Shown here: piece after piece, positions 1 through 7,709 of the stretch | Layout: each line of letters begins with the position of its first letter | How positions within the stretch are numbered: position 1 is the stretch's first letter | Origin: Bradyrhizobium iriomotense | Lineage (GTDB): Bacteria > Pseudomonadota > Alphaproteobacteria > Rhizobiales > Xanthobacteraceae | Reading direction: 5' to 3' | NCBI RefSeq assembly: GCF_018130765.1 | Contig: NZ_JAFCJZ010000028.1 | Coordinates: 52,724-116,723 of the forward strand | Length of the DNA stretch: 64,000 nucleotides | Program-made: the position numbers and the translations under genes | The notes under the pieces: generated by a model | Database searches by the model: none | What the model saw: only the letters and a program-made list of their open reading frames with translations | What the model was told of the DNA's origin: nothing

Positions 1-849
1 TTCCAGGAGTTTTCGCGCGGGCGGCAGTGCCCCCTTTTCATTGGTTCCATGACCGTCAAGCCATTGCTCCGACGAGGCGAGCAACGCGCGATAGATCTCG
101 CCGCAGAGTTCGCGTGCCGCCCTGCCCGGCCAGTCCGCCGGCAACAGGCTCTGGGGCAGCAGCGGGTCGCGCAGCACGACGCGGCGGTAGTGGTGGATCA
201 GCAGGATGCGCGCGGTGAAGGCGTCGGCCTCGGACAGGTCCGTGCCGCGGCCGATCGCGGCGCGCAGCGGCTCGAACGTCTTCATGAATTTCAGGTAGGC
301 GTCCGCGGTGCGGTCCAGCGGCCAGCTCGCGCTGAGCAGACGTCGGCCACTGTCGTCCTCCGCAGAGACCTCGAGGCGGATCGCGCCGGCAGCCTCATCC
401 GGCACCGGCACGCCTGACGGTGCGACCCAGACACCCGGCAGCGGGCTGCCGAAGCCGGCATTGCGCAGCGCCTCGCGCGAGGCGTCGCGGTCCTCGCCAT
501 TGCCGATCAGCAGCAGCTCGAAGCGCCCGGTCCAATCCGATGGCGGCGGATCGTAGATGTGGCGCGTCGCAGCCTCGAAGGTCTGACGGCCTTTTTCGGC
601 AAGACGATAAAAGCTGTTGCGGCCGACTTTTTCGCGCGTCAGCCATCCGTCGGCAGCAAGGCGCGACATCGCGGTGCGCACCACACCGCTGTCGATATCA
701 AGGCTTTCGAAGAATTCCAGCAGCGTGCCCAGCCACACCGAGCCGCCGCGCGGCACGATGGCGTCGCCAAACACGGTGATGACGATGGAGCCGGTGCGCG
801 AGGGCTCGCGCTTGAGCTGGTCGATGATGCGGGAGAGCGGATGCGCCAT
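1..849 (-). CDS. PaaX-family transcriptional regulator, 3' end cut by window edge
   Basis: Reading the minus strand from ATG at 849 gives 283 codons with no stop before the window edge. The protein starts MAHPLSRIIDQLKREPSR and continues with a winged-helix region containing SGVVRTAMSRLAADGWL and VGRNSFYRLAEKG (about residues 45-80), then WTGRFELLLIGNGEDRD and a C-terminal RRVVLRDPLLPQSLLPADWPG segment. This is the domain order of PaaX, the phenylacetyl-CoA-responsive repressor of phenylacetate degradation in E. coli. PaaX proteins are about 300 residues, so only the last few are missing. No paa catabolic genes lie in the window, so the target is unknown; homologues also control other aromatic or acyl-CoA pathways. 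Family call is confident, ligand is not. Confidence 0.85.
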   Translation of the reverse strand, partial: MAHPLSRIIDQLKREPSRTGSIVITVFGDAIVPRGGSVWLGTLLEFFESLDIDSGVVRTAMSRLAADGWLTREKVGRNSFYRLAEKGRQTFEAATRHIYDPPPSDWTGRFELLLIGNGEDRDASREALRNAGFGSPLPGVWVAPSGVPVPDEAAGAIRLEVSAEDDSGRRLLSASWPLDRTADAYLKFMKTFEPLRAAIGRGTDLSEADAFTARILLIHHYRRVVLRDPLLPQSLLPADWPGRAARELCGEIYRALLASSEQWLDGHGTNEKGALPPARKLLE

Positions 850-912
850 GCGCGAGGCATAGCGCGTTTGGTGCGGGCACGACAATGGACGGGAGCGACG
901 GCTCTTGCTCTC

Positions 913-938
913 CCTCTCCCCGTTCTTACGGGGAGAGG
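913..938. repeat. Perfect 11-bp hairpin, intergenic palindrome
   Basis: CCTCTCCCCGT, loop TCTT, then ACGGGGAGAGG. It lies between the hydrolase that ends at 948 and the PaaX-type gene, both on the minus strand. There is no T-run, so it is either a weak terminator or a copy of an interspersed palindrome. Confidence 0.6.
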
Positions 939-947
939 CGAAGAAGA

Positions 948-1718
948 TCACCTGTGCGGATCGGGATAGGCCAGGCTGCGCCAGCCGCTGCGGTCGAAGG
1001 GTTGCCACTGGCCTTCCTTCTGCGCAAGCCGGTCGGCGACGGCGTAGACCGCGGCGGGATGATGGCCCATGCCGCAATGGCTGCTCTCGATTTCGATGCT
1101 CTCGGTCTGCGCGCCCGTCTTCTCCATGCAGCCCTGCCAGGCGCAGACGCCGTCGGTGCGGCTGAAGATGGCGGTGGTCGGCACCGGAGGCGGGACGGCG
1201 AGCTCGCCGCCGAACTCCGGATCGACCTCGTCGGACTTCCGGCCGCTCGCCCATTCATAGACCCGCCAGGCATTGGTCGAACGGGGATCGCCGGCGAAGG
1301 GGCTGCCGAGCGTGATCACCTGACGCACGCGCTCGGGCATCATCTTGGCGAGCTGGCGCGCATAGAGACCGCCAAGGCTCCAGCCGACCAGGCTGATCTT
1401 GCGTCCGTGCTTGTCGCTGAGCTCTTCGACCAGATCGACCATCGCGTGCTGCACGCCTTCGCGCAGGCCGTAATTGCGGCCCTGGCGCCAGCCGCTCACC
1501 GTGTAGCCCTTGCCGGACAGGAACGTACGCAGCGCGCGCGTGGAGGCGTCGGAGGCCACGAGGCCCGGGAGCACCAGCACCGGGTGCCCATCGCCGCGCG
1601 GCGCGAGGCTCAGCAGCGGCAGTGCGCCGAGGAATGCGCCGAACTCGTGGATCGCGCGCCCTTCCAGAAACATCAGGGTACGGGACGGCGGACGCAGCGT
1701 CTGGGCAGTAGCGGTCAT
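948..1718 (-). CDS. Alpha/beta hydrolase (esterase/lipase-like), paralogue of 14381-15181
   Basis: A 256-residue alpha/beta hydrolase. The nucleophile elbow GWSLGG puts the catalytic Ser at about residue 114, preceded by HPVLVLPGLVASD, the oxyanion-hole region. ATG at 1718 was chosen because AGGGGA lies about 8 nt upstream; an ATG at 1724 is too close to it. The sequence matches the hydrolase at 14381-15181 block by block (RGDGHPVL/KGDGHPVL, LVGWSLGG, VITLGSPFA/VVTLGSPFA, ADRLAQ). That copy is next to a WS/DGAT, so a role in acyl ester turnover is plausible here too. Substrate unknown. Confidence 0.8.
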   Translation of the reverse strand: MTATAQTLRPPSRTLMFLEGRAIHEFGAFLGALPLLSLAPRGDGHPVLVLPGLVASDASTRALRTFLSGKGYTVSGWRQGRNYGLREGVQHAMVDLVEELSDKHGRKISLVGWSLGGLYARQLAKMMPERVRQVITLGSPFAGDPRSTNAWRVYEWASGRKSDEVDPEFGGELAVPPPVPTTAIFSRTDGVCAWQGCMEKTGAQTESIEIESSHCGMGHHPAAVYAVADRLAQKEGQWQPFDRSGWRSLAYPDPHR

Positions 1719-1905
1719 CAACATTTCCCCTGAGAAGGCGCCGGCAGCGATGCCGGCAAATGGGCATGAATTCCAATACGCCGGCTTCTTGAACGTTCCG
1801 CAGCGCAACATGAATCAGCTAGGCGGCCGGTCCGCACATTCAAGCGGGAGAGATGCGAGGCGACAATAGGCCCGCGCGTTAATGCTAACGGCCGTGACGC
1901 AAAAG

Positions 1906-3192
1906 TCACAGCCATCGAAGCAGGAATTCTACGGAGTAGAGCGCGAGCCCGGCGAGCCCGCCAATCAACGACCCGTTGAAGCGGATGTATTGCAGGTCGC
2001 GCCCGATGTTGATTTCGATCAGCGAAATCAGCTGCGTCATATTCCACGCCTTGACCTGGTCGGAGATGAAGGTCGAGACGCCGCTCTTCTGGTCCGCGAC
2101 GAAGCTGCGCAGCACCGTCACCAGGCCCTTGTTGATCTCGCCCCGCAGCTCGGCATCGCCGGCGAGCGCCTCGCCTGCCGAGACGAACATGCCGGCCAGA
2201 TGATGCTGCAGCACCTGCGTTTCGCCGCTCGCGCTACGCTCGATGAAGGAGCGCGCATTGGCCCAGACGGTGCGGGCGAGATCGGCAAGCTCCGGCCGCG
2301 CCAGCAGGTCGCGCTTCAAGCCGTCGATGCGGTCGATATAGGCCTGATCGGTACCGAGCCGGTCGACGAAGTTCAGCACCATGCGGTCGAACTCGCCGCG
2401 GAACGGATGCCTGGGATCGCTGCGCACCTCGTTGAAGAATGCGGTGGCGGAGGCCACGATCTTGTTCACCAGAAACTTGTCGGCGCGATAGAGATTGAGC
2501 AAGGTCGGCAACTCCGCGCGCACCTTCTCGCGGATCATCGCCATTGTCTCTTTCTGGTTCAGGGTCTCGTGCATCACGCGCAGGAGATCGTCGAACAGGA
2601 TCTGGTGCCGCCCTTCCGCAACGAAGCCGCGCAGCGTGCCGGCCGCGAGCGGGGCTAGGTCGATCGCCTGAAGCTGCGAGGACATGCGGCGGATGATGAA
2701 GGTCATCAGGCCCGAGCTTTCCGTGGCGGACACCGCCTCCGGCAACAGACGCAGCGCGAAGCGCGCAAGGTCATCGCTGCGCTTGCGGTCGCGCAGCCAG
2801 TCGGCGACGAAGGAGCCGAAGTCGATCTCGTTCAGCTTGGCCTCGACGGGGCCGGCCTCGAGGAAATGCACCTGGATGAACTCGCCGAGCTTGTCGGCGA
2901 TGCGGGCCTGGTTGCTCTGGATGATCGCTGTGTGCGGGATCGGCAGTCCGAGCGGCCGCTTGAACAGCGCCACCACCGCATACCAGTCGGCGAGCCCGCC
3001 GATGGTCGCGGCTTCCGCGAAGGCTGCAATGAAGCCGAACACGGGATGCACTGGCAGCAGCCATTTCGCGACGATGAAGAGCAGAAGCGTCGAGGCCAGC
3101 ACCAGCGTCGCCAGCGCTTTCACGCGGCGCAGCTCGGCCGCACGTTCGGCATCGCCGGGGGTGTCGAAGGAGAAGGTGGCGGGTGCGTTCAT
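1906..3192 (-). CDS. DUF445 family membrane protein
   Basis: A 428-residue protein with an N-terminal membrane segment (LATLVLASTLLLFIVAKWLL, about residues 25-45), the family signature around FAEAATIGGLADWYAVVALFKRP, a long central helical region, and a C-terminal hydrophobic end (IGGLAGLALYSVEFLL). These are features of DUF445 (YjiN-like) proteins, whose function is unknown. The start at 3192 (MNAPATFSF) is preferred; longer frames read into the palindromic repeat at 3211-3250. It is transcribed in the same direction as the phasin upstream but separated from it by a terminator, so it is probably its own unit. Confidence 0.8.
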   Translation of the reverse strand: MNAPATFSFDTPGDAERAAELRRVKALATLVLASTLLLFIVAKWLLPVHPVFGFIAAFAEAATIGGLADWYAVVALFKRPLGLPIPHTAIIQSNQARIADKLGEFIQVHFLEAGPVEAKLNEIDFGSFVADWLRDRKRSDDLARFALRLLPEAVSATESSGLMTFIIRRMSSQLQAIDLAPLAAGTLRGFVAEGRHQILFDDLLRVMHETLNQKETMAMIREKVRAELPTLLNLYRADKFLVNKIVASATAFFNEVRSDPRHPFRGEFDRMVLNFVDRLGTDQAYIDRIDGLKRDLLARPELADLARTVWANARSFIERSASGETQVLQHHLAGMFVSAGEALAGDAELRGEINKGLVTVLRSFVADQKSGVSTFISDQVKAWNMTQLISLIEINIGRDLQYIRFNGSLIGGLAGLALYSVEFLLRWL

Positions 3193-3210
3193 GACAGCGT
3201 CACAGTACTC

Positions 3211-3250
3211 GTCATTGCGAGCGAAGCGAAGCAATCCAGCTCGCAATGAC
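3211..3250. repeat. Interspersed palindromic repeat (12-bp perfect arms)
   Basis: GTCATTGCGAGC at 3211-3222 pairs perfectly with GCTCGCAATGAC at 3239-3250, around GAAGCGAAGCAATCCA. It resembles the short repeats scattered through Bradyrhizobiaceae genomes; a longer relative is at 11688-11778. Confidence 0.75.
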
Positions 3251-3257
3251 GGCCGCG

Positions 3258-3287
3258 AAAAAACAAAAGGCCCGCCGAAGCGGGCCT
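3258..3287 (-). terminator. Rho-independent terminator of the phasin gene
   Basis: On the minus strand a 7-bp stem (AGGCCCG / CGGGCCT, 6-nt loop) is followed by a T-rich tract (TTTTGTTTTTT). It lies about 30 bp past the phasin stop codon. Confidence 0.85.
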
Positions 3288-3316
3288 CAAATTCAGTTGC
3301 TACTCAGGAGACCAAA

Positions 3317-3772
3317 TCAGGCGGTCTTGTTGTAGACCTTGGCAAAGTTGTCCTGAGCGGACTTCGCACCGTTGGCGGCGAGCTTGCCGAGATAGTCGGC
3401 GGTCGCCTTGGCGCGCGAGACGAACGCTTCGCCGCGGGCGCGGAGCATGCTCGACTGGATCTCGACGGCTTCGCTGACCGACTTGGCGGACGCGAGCTTG
3501 TCGATGCCCGAGAAGAACGCCTCGGCGTCCTCGTAGATCGCCTGCTGGATGTTGCGGCTGATCTTGCCGGCTTCAGTGACGGACTCGGTCACCGCGTTCT
3601 CGACGGCGGCGGTCACGCGCTCGGAGCCAGCGAACACCTCGGCGGCACGGTCCTTGGCGGTGTTGGCAGTCTTCTTGACGAATTCGCGAGCGGCCTCGGG
3701 AACTTCCAGGTTCTGGATGTTCTTGAAAGCGTCCTTGAAGCCCTCGAAAGCGGTGTTGGTTTCAGTGGTCAT
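3317..3772 (-). CDS. Phasin family protein
   Basis: A 151-residue, almost entirely helical protein without signal peptide or membrane segment, of the phasin_2 type: an N-terminal AFEGFKDAFKNIQNLEVPEA stretch, then a long amphipathic helix and MLRARGEAFVSRAKATADYLGKL. Phasins coat polyhydroxyalkanoate granules and control their size. It is monocistronic, with a terminator at 3258-3287 and a PhaR-like operator about 95 bp upstream. The PHA synthase operon at 3973-6025 lies just beyond it. The family is certain from composition and motifs; which synthase it serves is inference. Confidence 0.9.
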   Translation of the reverse strand: MTTETNTAFEGFKDAFKNIQNLEVPEAAREFVKKTANTAKDRAAEVFAGSERVTAAVENAVTESVTEAGKISRNIQQAIYEDAEAFFSGIDKLASAKSVSEAVEIQSSMLRARGEAFVSRAKATADYLGKLAANGAKSAQDNFAKVYNKTA

Positions 3773-3864
3773 GGGGTTCTCTCCATCCTCATTGGTTGAG
3801 CTATGGGCTCACCCCGTCCGCATTGGCCCGGGGCACGGCTTATATGCCACGGTTAATTGTGCGA

Positions 3865-3882
3865 TGCAATATTCGTATTGCA
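3865..3882. promoter_or_regulatory. Putative PhaR-type operator upstream of the phasin gene
   Basis: TGCAATA-TTCG-TATTGCA, a perfect 7-bp inverted repeat in a TGC/GCA-rich context (GTGCGA before, CTGCGA after). PhaR repressors of alphaproteobacteria bind TGC/GCA-rich sites in front of phasin genes. It lies 93-110 bp upstream of the phasin start. Confidence 0.55.
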
Positions 3883-3916
3883 CTGCGATATCACGAAATC
3901 GTGAACAGCCTTAACG

Positions 3917-3936
3917 GGAGGCATCCTGATGCCTCC
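3917..3936 (-). terminator. Hairpin downstream of the PHA synthase operon (weak terminator)
   Basis: GGAGGCATC-CT-GATGCCTCC, a 9-bp perfect stem 37 bp past the end of the acetyltransferase gene. No clear T-run follows, so termination is only a possibility. Confidence 0.4.
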
Positions 3937-3972
3937 TTGGCCAATTGGTTCGAGGATCGGGCCGATCCGGAC

Positions 3973-4566
3973 CTAGTGCTGGACGGCGCCCGGCAGCCCA
4001 TAGGCCTCCATCTGGGCCTGGACCTGCGCGATGTTGTGGCCGAGCACGACGATGTCGTGGGTCTTGCCGTCGACGTCCCGGACATGGTCCCGCAGCAGGG
4101 CTTCGGCCTTGAAGCCGAGGCTCTCGAACAGGGCGATCGCCGCCTGCTGGTCGACGGTCATCTGAACCGAGAGCTTTTCCAGGCCCGCGCCGAGCGCAAG
4201 GGCGAAGGTTTCCTGCGACAGCGCCTTGCCCACGCCCTGGCCGCGGACGTCGGGCGACACCACCATGCGGATCTCGCCGACATGAGGCGACCAGGAGTGC
4301 GGATCGCGCACCAGCGTGCCACAGCCGACGACCTTGCCGTCCCTGACCGCGAGCAGGCTCGTGATCGCCCCCCGTTCGATCTCCTTGACCCAGGCGGAGA
4401 GCACCTTCGGCTCGCTGATGTTGCGAGGCAGGAACAACAAATCGTGGGTCGGCAGGCCCTTGCCGAAGGCGAGCACCGCGGCCTCGTCCGCGGGCGACAT
4501 CAGGCGGATCTCGATATCGCCGGCGTCGGTCTTGACGTGACGCGGATAGGAACGCTGCTCGCTCAT
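3973..4566 (-). CDS. GNAT family N-acetyltransferase
   Basis: A 197-residue acetyltransferase with the acetyl-CoA-binding segment EIRMVVSPDVRGQGVGKALS (motif A, R/Q-x-x-G-x-G/A form) and a C-terminal VDQQAAIALFESLGFKAEALLRDHVRD typical of GNAT proteins. ATG 4566 overlaps the PhaC stop as ATGA, so it should be translationally coupled to the synthase. A GNAT as third gene of a PHA synthase operon suggests it modifies a protein or small molecule connected with storage, but its acceptor cannot be read from the sequence. A longer frame starting at 4605 would overlap PhaC more deeply and is less likely. Confidence 0.85.
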   Translation of the reverse strand: MSEQRSYPRHVKTDAGDIEIRLMSPADEAAVLAFGKGLPTHDLLFLPRNISEPKVLSAWVKEIERGAITSLLAVRDGKVVGCGTLVRDPHSWSPHVGEIRMVVSPDVRGQGVGKALSQETFALALGAGLEKLSVQMTVDQQAAIALFESLGFKAEALLRDHVRDVDGKTHDIVVLGHNIAQVQAQMEAYGLPGAVQH

Positions 4567-5645
4567 GTCGATCTCTTTCCCAGCCAGGAATCCAGTTTCG
4601 GCCACAGCCGTTTCACGGCGTTGGCGCCAGCGACCAGCGAGACGTGACCGCCCTTCAGCATCACCTCTTCCTTGTCTTCCGACCCGATCTTGGCGATCAG
4701 GTGCTTTGCGGCGTCATAGGGCACGATGTGGTCGTGCTCGGCGACCGCATGCAGGATCGGCACCTTGATGTTCTCGAGCTTCGCCTCGCGGCCACCGACC
4801 GACATGGTGTCGTTGAACAGCTTGTTGTCCCACATCAGGTCCTTGGTGATGGTGCGGAAGTACTCGCCGGCCAGCGGCAGCGTGTCGGTCGCCCAGCGGT
4901 CGAACATCCGGTACGACTTCACGAACTCGTCGTTCCAGATGTTTTCCCAGAGCTGGATCTGGCTCACCGTGCGCGAGGCCGGCCGCAGCATCTCGAACGA
5001 GGACAGGATCATCTCCGGCGGCACGTTGCCGACGCTGTCGACGAGCCGGTCGACGTCGAAATAGCGGCGGTCGGAGAAATTCGAGAACAGCTTCATCTCG
5101 CGGAAATCGATCGGTGTGGTGAAGCAGATCAGGTTCTTCATCGGCCCGTCCTTGTGGATCGAGCCGTAGAGCAGCGACAGCACGCCGCCGAAGCAATAGC
5201 CGATGACGGAGACGTCCTGCTCGCCCGAATCCTGCTGCACGCGACGGACGCAATCCGGGATGAAGTCGAGGACATAGTCCTCCATCCGCAGGCTCTTCTC
5301 TTCCGGCCGCGGCGCGCTCCAGTCGAGCATGTACACGTCATAACCGCGCTTCAGCAGGAACTCGATGAAGCTCTGGCCGGGCACGAGGTCGAGGATGTAG
5401 CCGCGGTTGGTGGTCGCCATCACGATCAGCACCGGCACGCGGTAGATCTCGTCCGACATCGGCCGGTAGTGATACAGGCTCATCGTGCCGCGCGAATGCA
5501 GCACGTCCTTCGGCGTCGAGCCGAGCGAAGGGCCCGAGGTCGAAAAATATTCGACGCCCTTGATGCTGCGCTGGATGGCGCGCTGCACCTCGGACTGGAT
5601 GCGTTCCGGGATGGACGCGAAATCAAGTCCCGCAGGTGCGTTCAT
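4563..5645 (-). CDS. phaC: Class III-type poly(3-hydroxyalkanoate) synthase, PhaC subunit
   Basis: 360 residues, the size of class III/IV PhaC rather than the roughly 600 residues of class I. The lipase-like box GYCFGG places the catalytic Cys at 151; Asp305 (AEHDHIVPY) and His334 (KGGHVSLV) complete the triad, almost the same numbering as Allochromatium vinosum PhaC (149/302/331). It polymerises (R)-3-hydroxyacyl-CoA into PHA. MLDWS and TTPIDF motifs also fit. GGAGG lies upstream of ATG 5645, and the start overlaps the stop of the small PhaE/PhaR-like gene by ATGA, consistent with a two-subunit enzyme. Confidence 0.93.
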   Translation of the reverse strand: MNAPAGLDFASIPERIQSEVQRAIQRSIKGVEYFSTSGPSLGSTPKDVLHSRGTMSLYHYRPMSDEIYRVPVLIVMATTNRGYILDLVPGQSFIEFLLKRGYDVYMLDWSAPRPEEKSLRMEDYVLDFIPDCVRRVQQDSGEQDVSVIGYCFGGVLSLLYGSIHKDGPMKNLICFTTPIDFREMKLFSNFSDRRYFDVDRLVDSVGNVPPEMILSSFEMLRPASRTVSQIQLWENIWNDEFVKSYRMFDRWATDTLPLAGEYFRTITKDLMWDNKLFNDTMSVGGREAKLENIKVPILHAVAEHDHIVPYDAAKHLIAKIGSEDKEEVMLKGGHVSLVAGANAVKRLWPKLDSWLGKRST

Positions 5646-6025
5646 GTCTGTCCTCCGTTTTCGGAGGGCGGACGCTTGGTGCGTGGCGGCCGCGGCGCAG
5701 CATCGAGGCTTTGCGAGATTCCGGAACCTGCCGCAATCTGGCTCAGCATCGACTTCATCTCACTGACCTGGGCCTCGATGGACTGCAACCGTTCCGCAAG
5801 CCCTATCACCTGCTCGCGGCTCGGCAGATTCATCGCGACGAGATATTTCTCCATGAGCTCGCCGAGCTGCTTCTGAGCACCTGCAGCAACGCCGCCAGCC
5901 CGGTTCAGCGCTTGAGAAAACTCCGGCGACGACATGGCCTGGTTGGCGAAGGAGTTGAACCCCTTCTCCATCTCACCCATCATCTTCTGCCACATGGCGA
6001 CCGGATCATTGGTCTTGTCGGTCAT
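5642..6025 (-). CDS. Small PhaE/PhaR-like subunit of PHA synthase
   Basis: 127 residues. The N-terminus DPVAMWQKMMGEMEKGFNSF resembles the start of PhaE/PhaR subunits, and LMEKYLVAMNLPSREQVIGL followed by AERLQSIEAQVSEMKSML matches their conserved C-terminal helix (N/G-L-P-S/T-R, then a coiled coil). Known PhaE is about 350 residues and PhaR about 200, so this is a minimal version. ATG 6025 has AGGAGG 6 nt upstream; the stop overlaps phaC as ATGA. It probably activates or localises PhaC. A phasin-like role is the alternative. Confidence 0.7.
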   Translation of the reverse strand: MTDKTNDPVAMWQKMMGEMEKGFNSFANQAMSSPEFSQALNRAGGVAAGAQKQLGELMEKYLVAMNLPSREQVIGLAERLQSIEAQVSEMKSMLSQIAAGSGISQSLDAAPRPPRTKRPPSENGGQT

Positions 6026-6186
6026 CGGCGTCCTCCTGGTATCGAGAGCTGCGATGCCCTTCTTTTTCGCCATACCACACCGTTGCGCGGGGCCGGTCAA
6101 CCGGCAAGCGGCGGGCGCATCGTCGCGCATGCGCTTCTTTGCGACAGCAAACCGTGCGATACAGCATCGATCAGCAGGAGGGACCC

Positions 6187-7101
6187 GTGACCGCCCATCA
6201 GCCGCCCCAGACCGTCCGCGCCAACGGCATCGACATCTGCTACGAGATTTTTGGCAACGACAATGCCGAGCCTCTGCTGCTGATCATGGGGCTCGGCGCG
6301 CAGATGATCCATTGGGACGACGCGTTCTGCGAGCAGCTCGCCACGCACGGCTTCCGGGTGATCCGCTTCGACAATCGCGACATCGGCAAGTCGAGCCATC
6401 TCACCGGCGGCAAGCGCCTGACGCCGCTCGAGCTGCTGAAGCTGCGCTTCCTCCGGATTCCCGTGGCCGCGTCCTACAAGCTGATCGACATGGCCAAGGA
6501 CACGGTCGGCCTGATGGACACGCTCGGCATCAAGTCGGCGCATCTGGTCGGCGCCTCCATGGGCGGCATGATCGCGCAGGAGATGACGCTGTCGTTTCCA
6601 CAGCGTGTGCGCTCGCTGACCTCGATCATGTCGACCACGGGCAACCCGCGCATACCGCCGCCGACACGCGAGGCTGCGGCGATGCTGATGGCGCCGCCGC
6701 CGCGCAGCAAGGAGGAGTTCATGGTCCGCTTCGGCGAGACCTGGAAGGTGCTGCGCGCCGGATCGTTTCCGGAAGAGGAAGCGCTCGACCCTGACCGCGC
6801 CGAGCGCGTGTTCGCGCGCGGGCTCAATCCGGCCGGCGTCGGCCGGCAGCTCCGCGCCGTGCTTGCCTCCGGAAGCCGCAAGGAGCGGCTGCACGCCGTG
6901 ACGACGCCGACGCTCGTCATTCACGGCACCGTCGATCCGCTGGTCCACCCCGAAGGCGGCAAGGACACCGCGGCGTCCATTCCGAACGCAAAGCTGTTGA
7001 TGATCCCAGGCATGGGCCACGCGCTGCCGATATGCTTCTGGCCCGAGATCATCGGCGCCATCAACAAGCACGCGCATGGCGCAGCAGTGCGGGCCGTATA
7101 G
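6187..7101 (+). CDS. Alpha/beta hydrolase
   Basis: 304 residues from GTG 6187, chosen because a perfect AGGAGG lies 5 nt upstream; the upstream in-frame start at 6139 has none. The fold is a classic alpha/beta hydrolase: FDNRDIGKSS, nucleophile elbow GASMGG (Ser about 124), late acid IHGTVDPLV and His in GMGHALP. Such proteins hydrolyse esters, lactones or carbon-carbon bonds; the substrate cannot be told. It is divergent from the PHA synthase operon with about 160 bp between starts, so co-regulation is possible, and a role as a PHA-related esterase is an inference only. Confidence 0.82.
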   Translation: MTAHQPPQTVRANGIDICYEIFGNDNAEPLLLIMGLGAQMIHWDDAFCEQLATHGFRVIRFDNRDIGKSSHLTGGKRLTPLELLKLRFLRIPVAASYKLIDMAKDTVGLMDTLGIKSAHLVGASMGGMIAQEMTLSFPQRVRSLTSIMSTTGNPRIPPPTREAAAMLMAPPPRSKEEFMVRFGETWKVLRAGSFPEEEALDPDRAERVFARGLNPAGVGRQLRAVLASGSRKERLHAVTTPTLVIHGTVDPLVHPEGGKDTAASIPNAKLLMIPGMGHALPICFWPEIIGAINKHAHGAAVRAV

Positions 7102-7201
7102 ATCGGCGCAGGCGGTCTCTTCGCAGTGACCATGTGAGCTGCCGGTGACTGTCTTAACGGAAGCCGGCACGAAAGCTATAGAGGCCTCCCTCGATCACAA
7201 A

Positions 7202-7217
7202 AGAGGCCGCGGCCTCT
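7202..7217. repeat. Perfect 16-bp palindrome just upstream of the SnoaL-like gene
   Basis: AGAGGCCGCGGCCTCT, ending directly before the ribosome-binding site CGGAG of the gene that starts at 7228. It could be an operator or a 5'-UTR hairpin affecting translation. Confidence 0.45.
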
Positions 7218-7227
7218 CGGAGCTCAC

Positions 7228-7692
7228 ATGCATTTCATCGTCCGCCTGGTCGCAATGATTGCGGCTTCCATTCTCATGCTGTCCCTCGGCAACGGCGCGG
7301 CGATCGCCGGCAGCGCGCAGGAAGAAGCCAACCGCACGGCCGTGCTTGCCTTCTACGAGAAGGGCCTCAACCAGAAGGACGCCGATGCGGCCATCGCCTA
7401 TATCGGCAACCGCTATGTGCAGCACAATCCAAATGCGGCAGATGGTCCGGACGGCTTTCGCAAGTTCATCGGCTTCCTCCGTGAAAAGTTTCCGAACTCG
7501 CACAGCGAGATCAAGCGCAGCTTCGTAGATGGCGACTACGTCATCCTCCACGTCCACTCCGTTCGCGAGCCCGACACCAGGGGCCGCGCTATCGTCGATA
7601 TCTTCAAGCTGGAGAACGGCAAGATCGTCGAGCACTGGGATGTCGTTCAGGAGATTCCTGAAAATCCGGCGAACAGCAACACGATGTTCTAG
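7228..7692 (+). CDS. Exported SnoaL-like / NTF2-fold protein
   Basis: 154 residues. Residues 1-28 form a signal peptide (basic-hydrophobic start, LVAMIAASILMLSLGNGAAIAG). The mature part is an NTF2-like/SnoaL cone: FYEKGLNQKDADAAIAYI, YVQHNPNAADGPDGFRKFI, DYVILHVHS, VDIFKLENGKIVEHWDVVQ. The IVEHWDVVQ signature is typical of the polyketide-cyclase-like SnoaL branch. Its function is unknown; such exported proteins are often annotated only by fold. GGAG sits 8 nt upstream of ATG. Confidence 0.8.
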   Translation: MHFIVRLVAMIAASILMLSLGNGAAIAGSAQEEANRTAVLAFYEKGLNQKDADAAIAYIGNRYVQHNPNAADGPDGFRKFIGFLREKFPNSHSEIKRSFVDGDYVILHVHSVREPDTRGRAIVDIFKLENGKIVEHWDVVQEIPENPANSNTMF

Positions 7693-7709
7693 CCCGGAGA
7701 CGTAGCCAC

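Noticed and set aside
6138..6151. TTTGC-GACA-GCAAA as a second PhaR operator between the PHA operon and the divergent hydrolase
   Set aside because: Short arms and not the TGCAAT-type core seen before the phasin; too weak to annotate.
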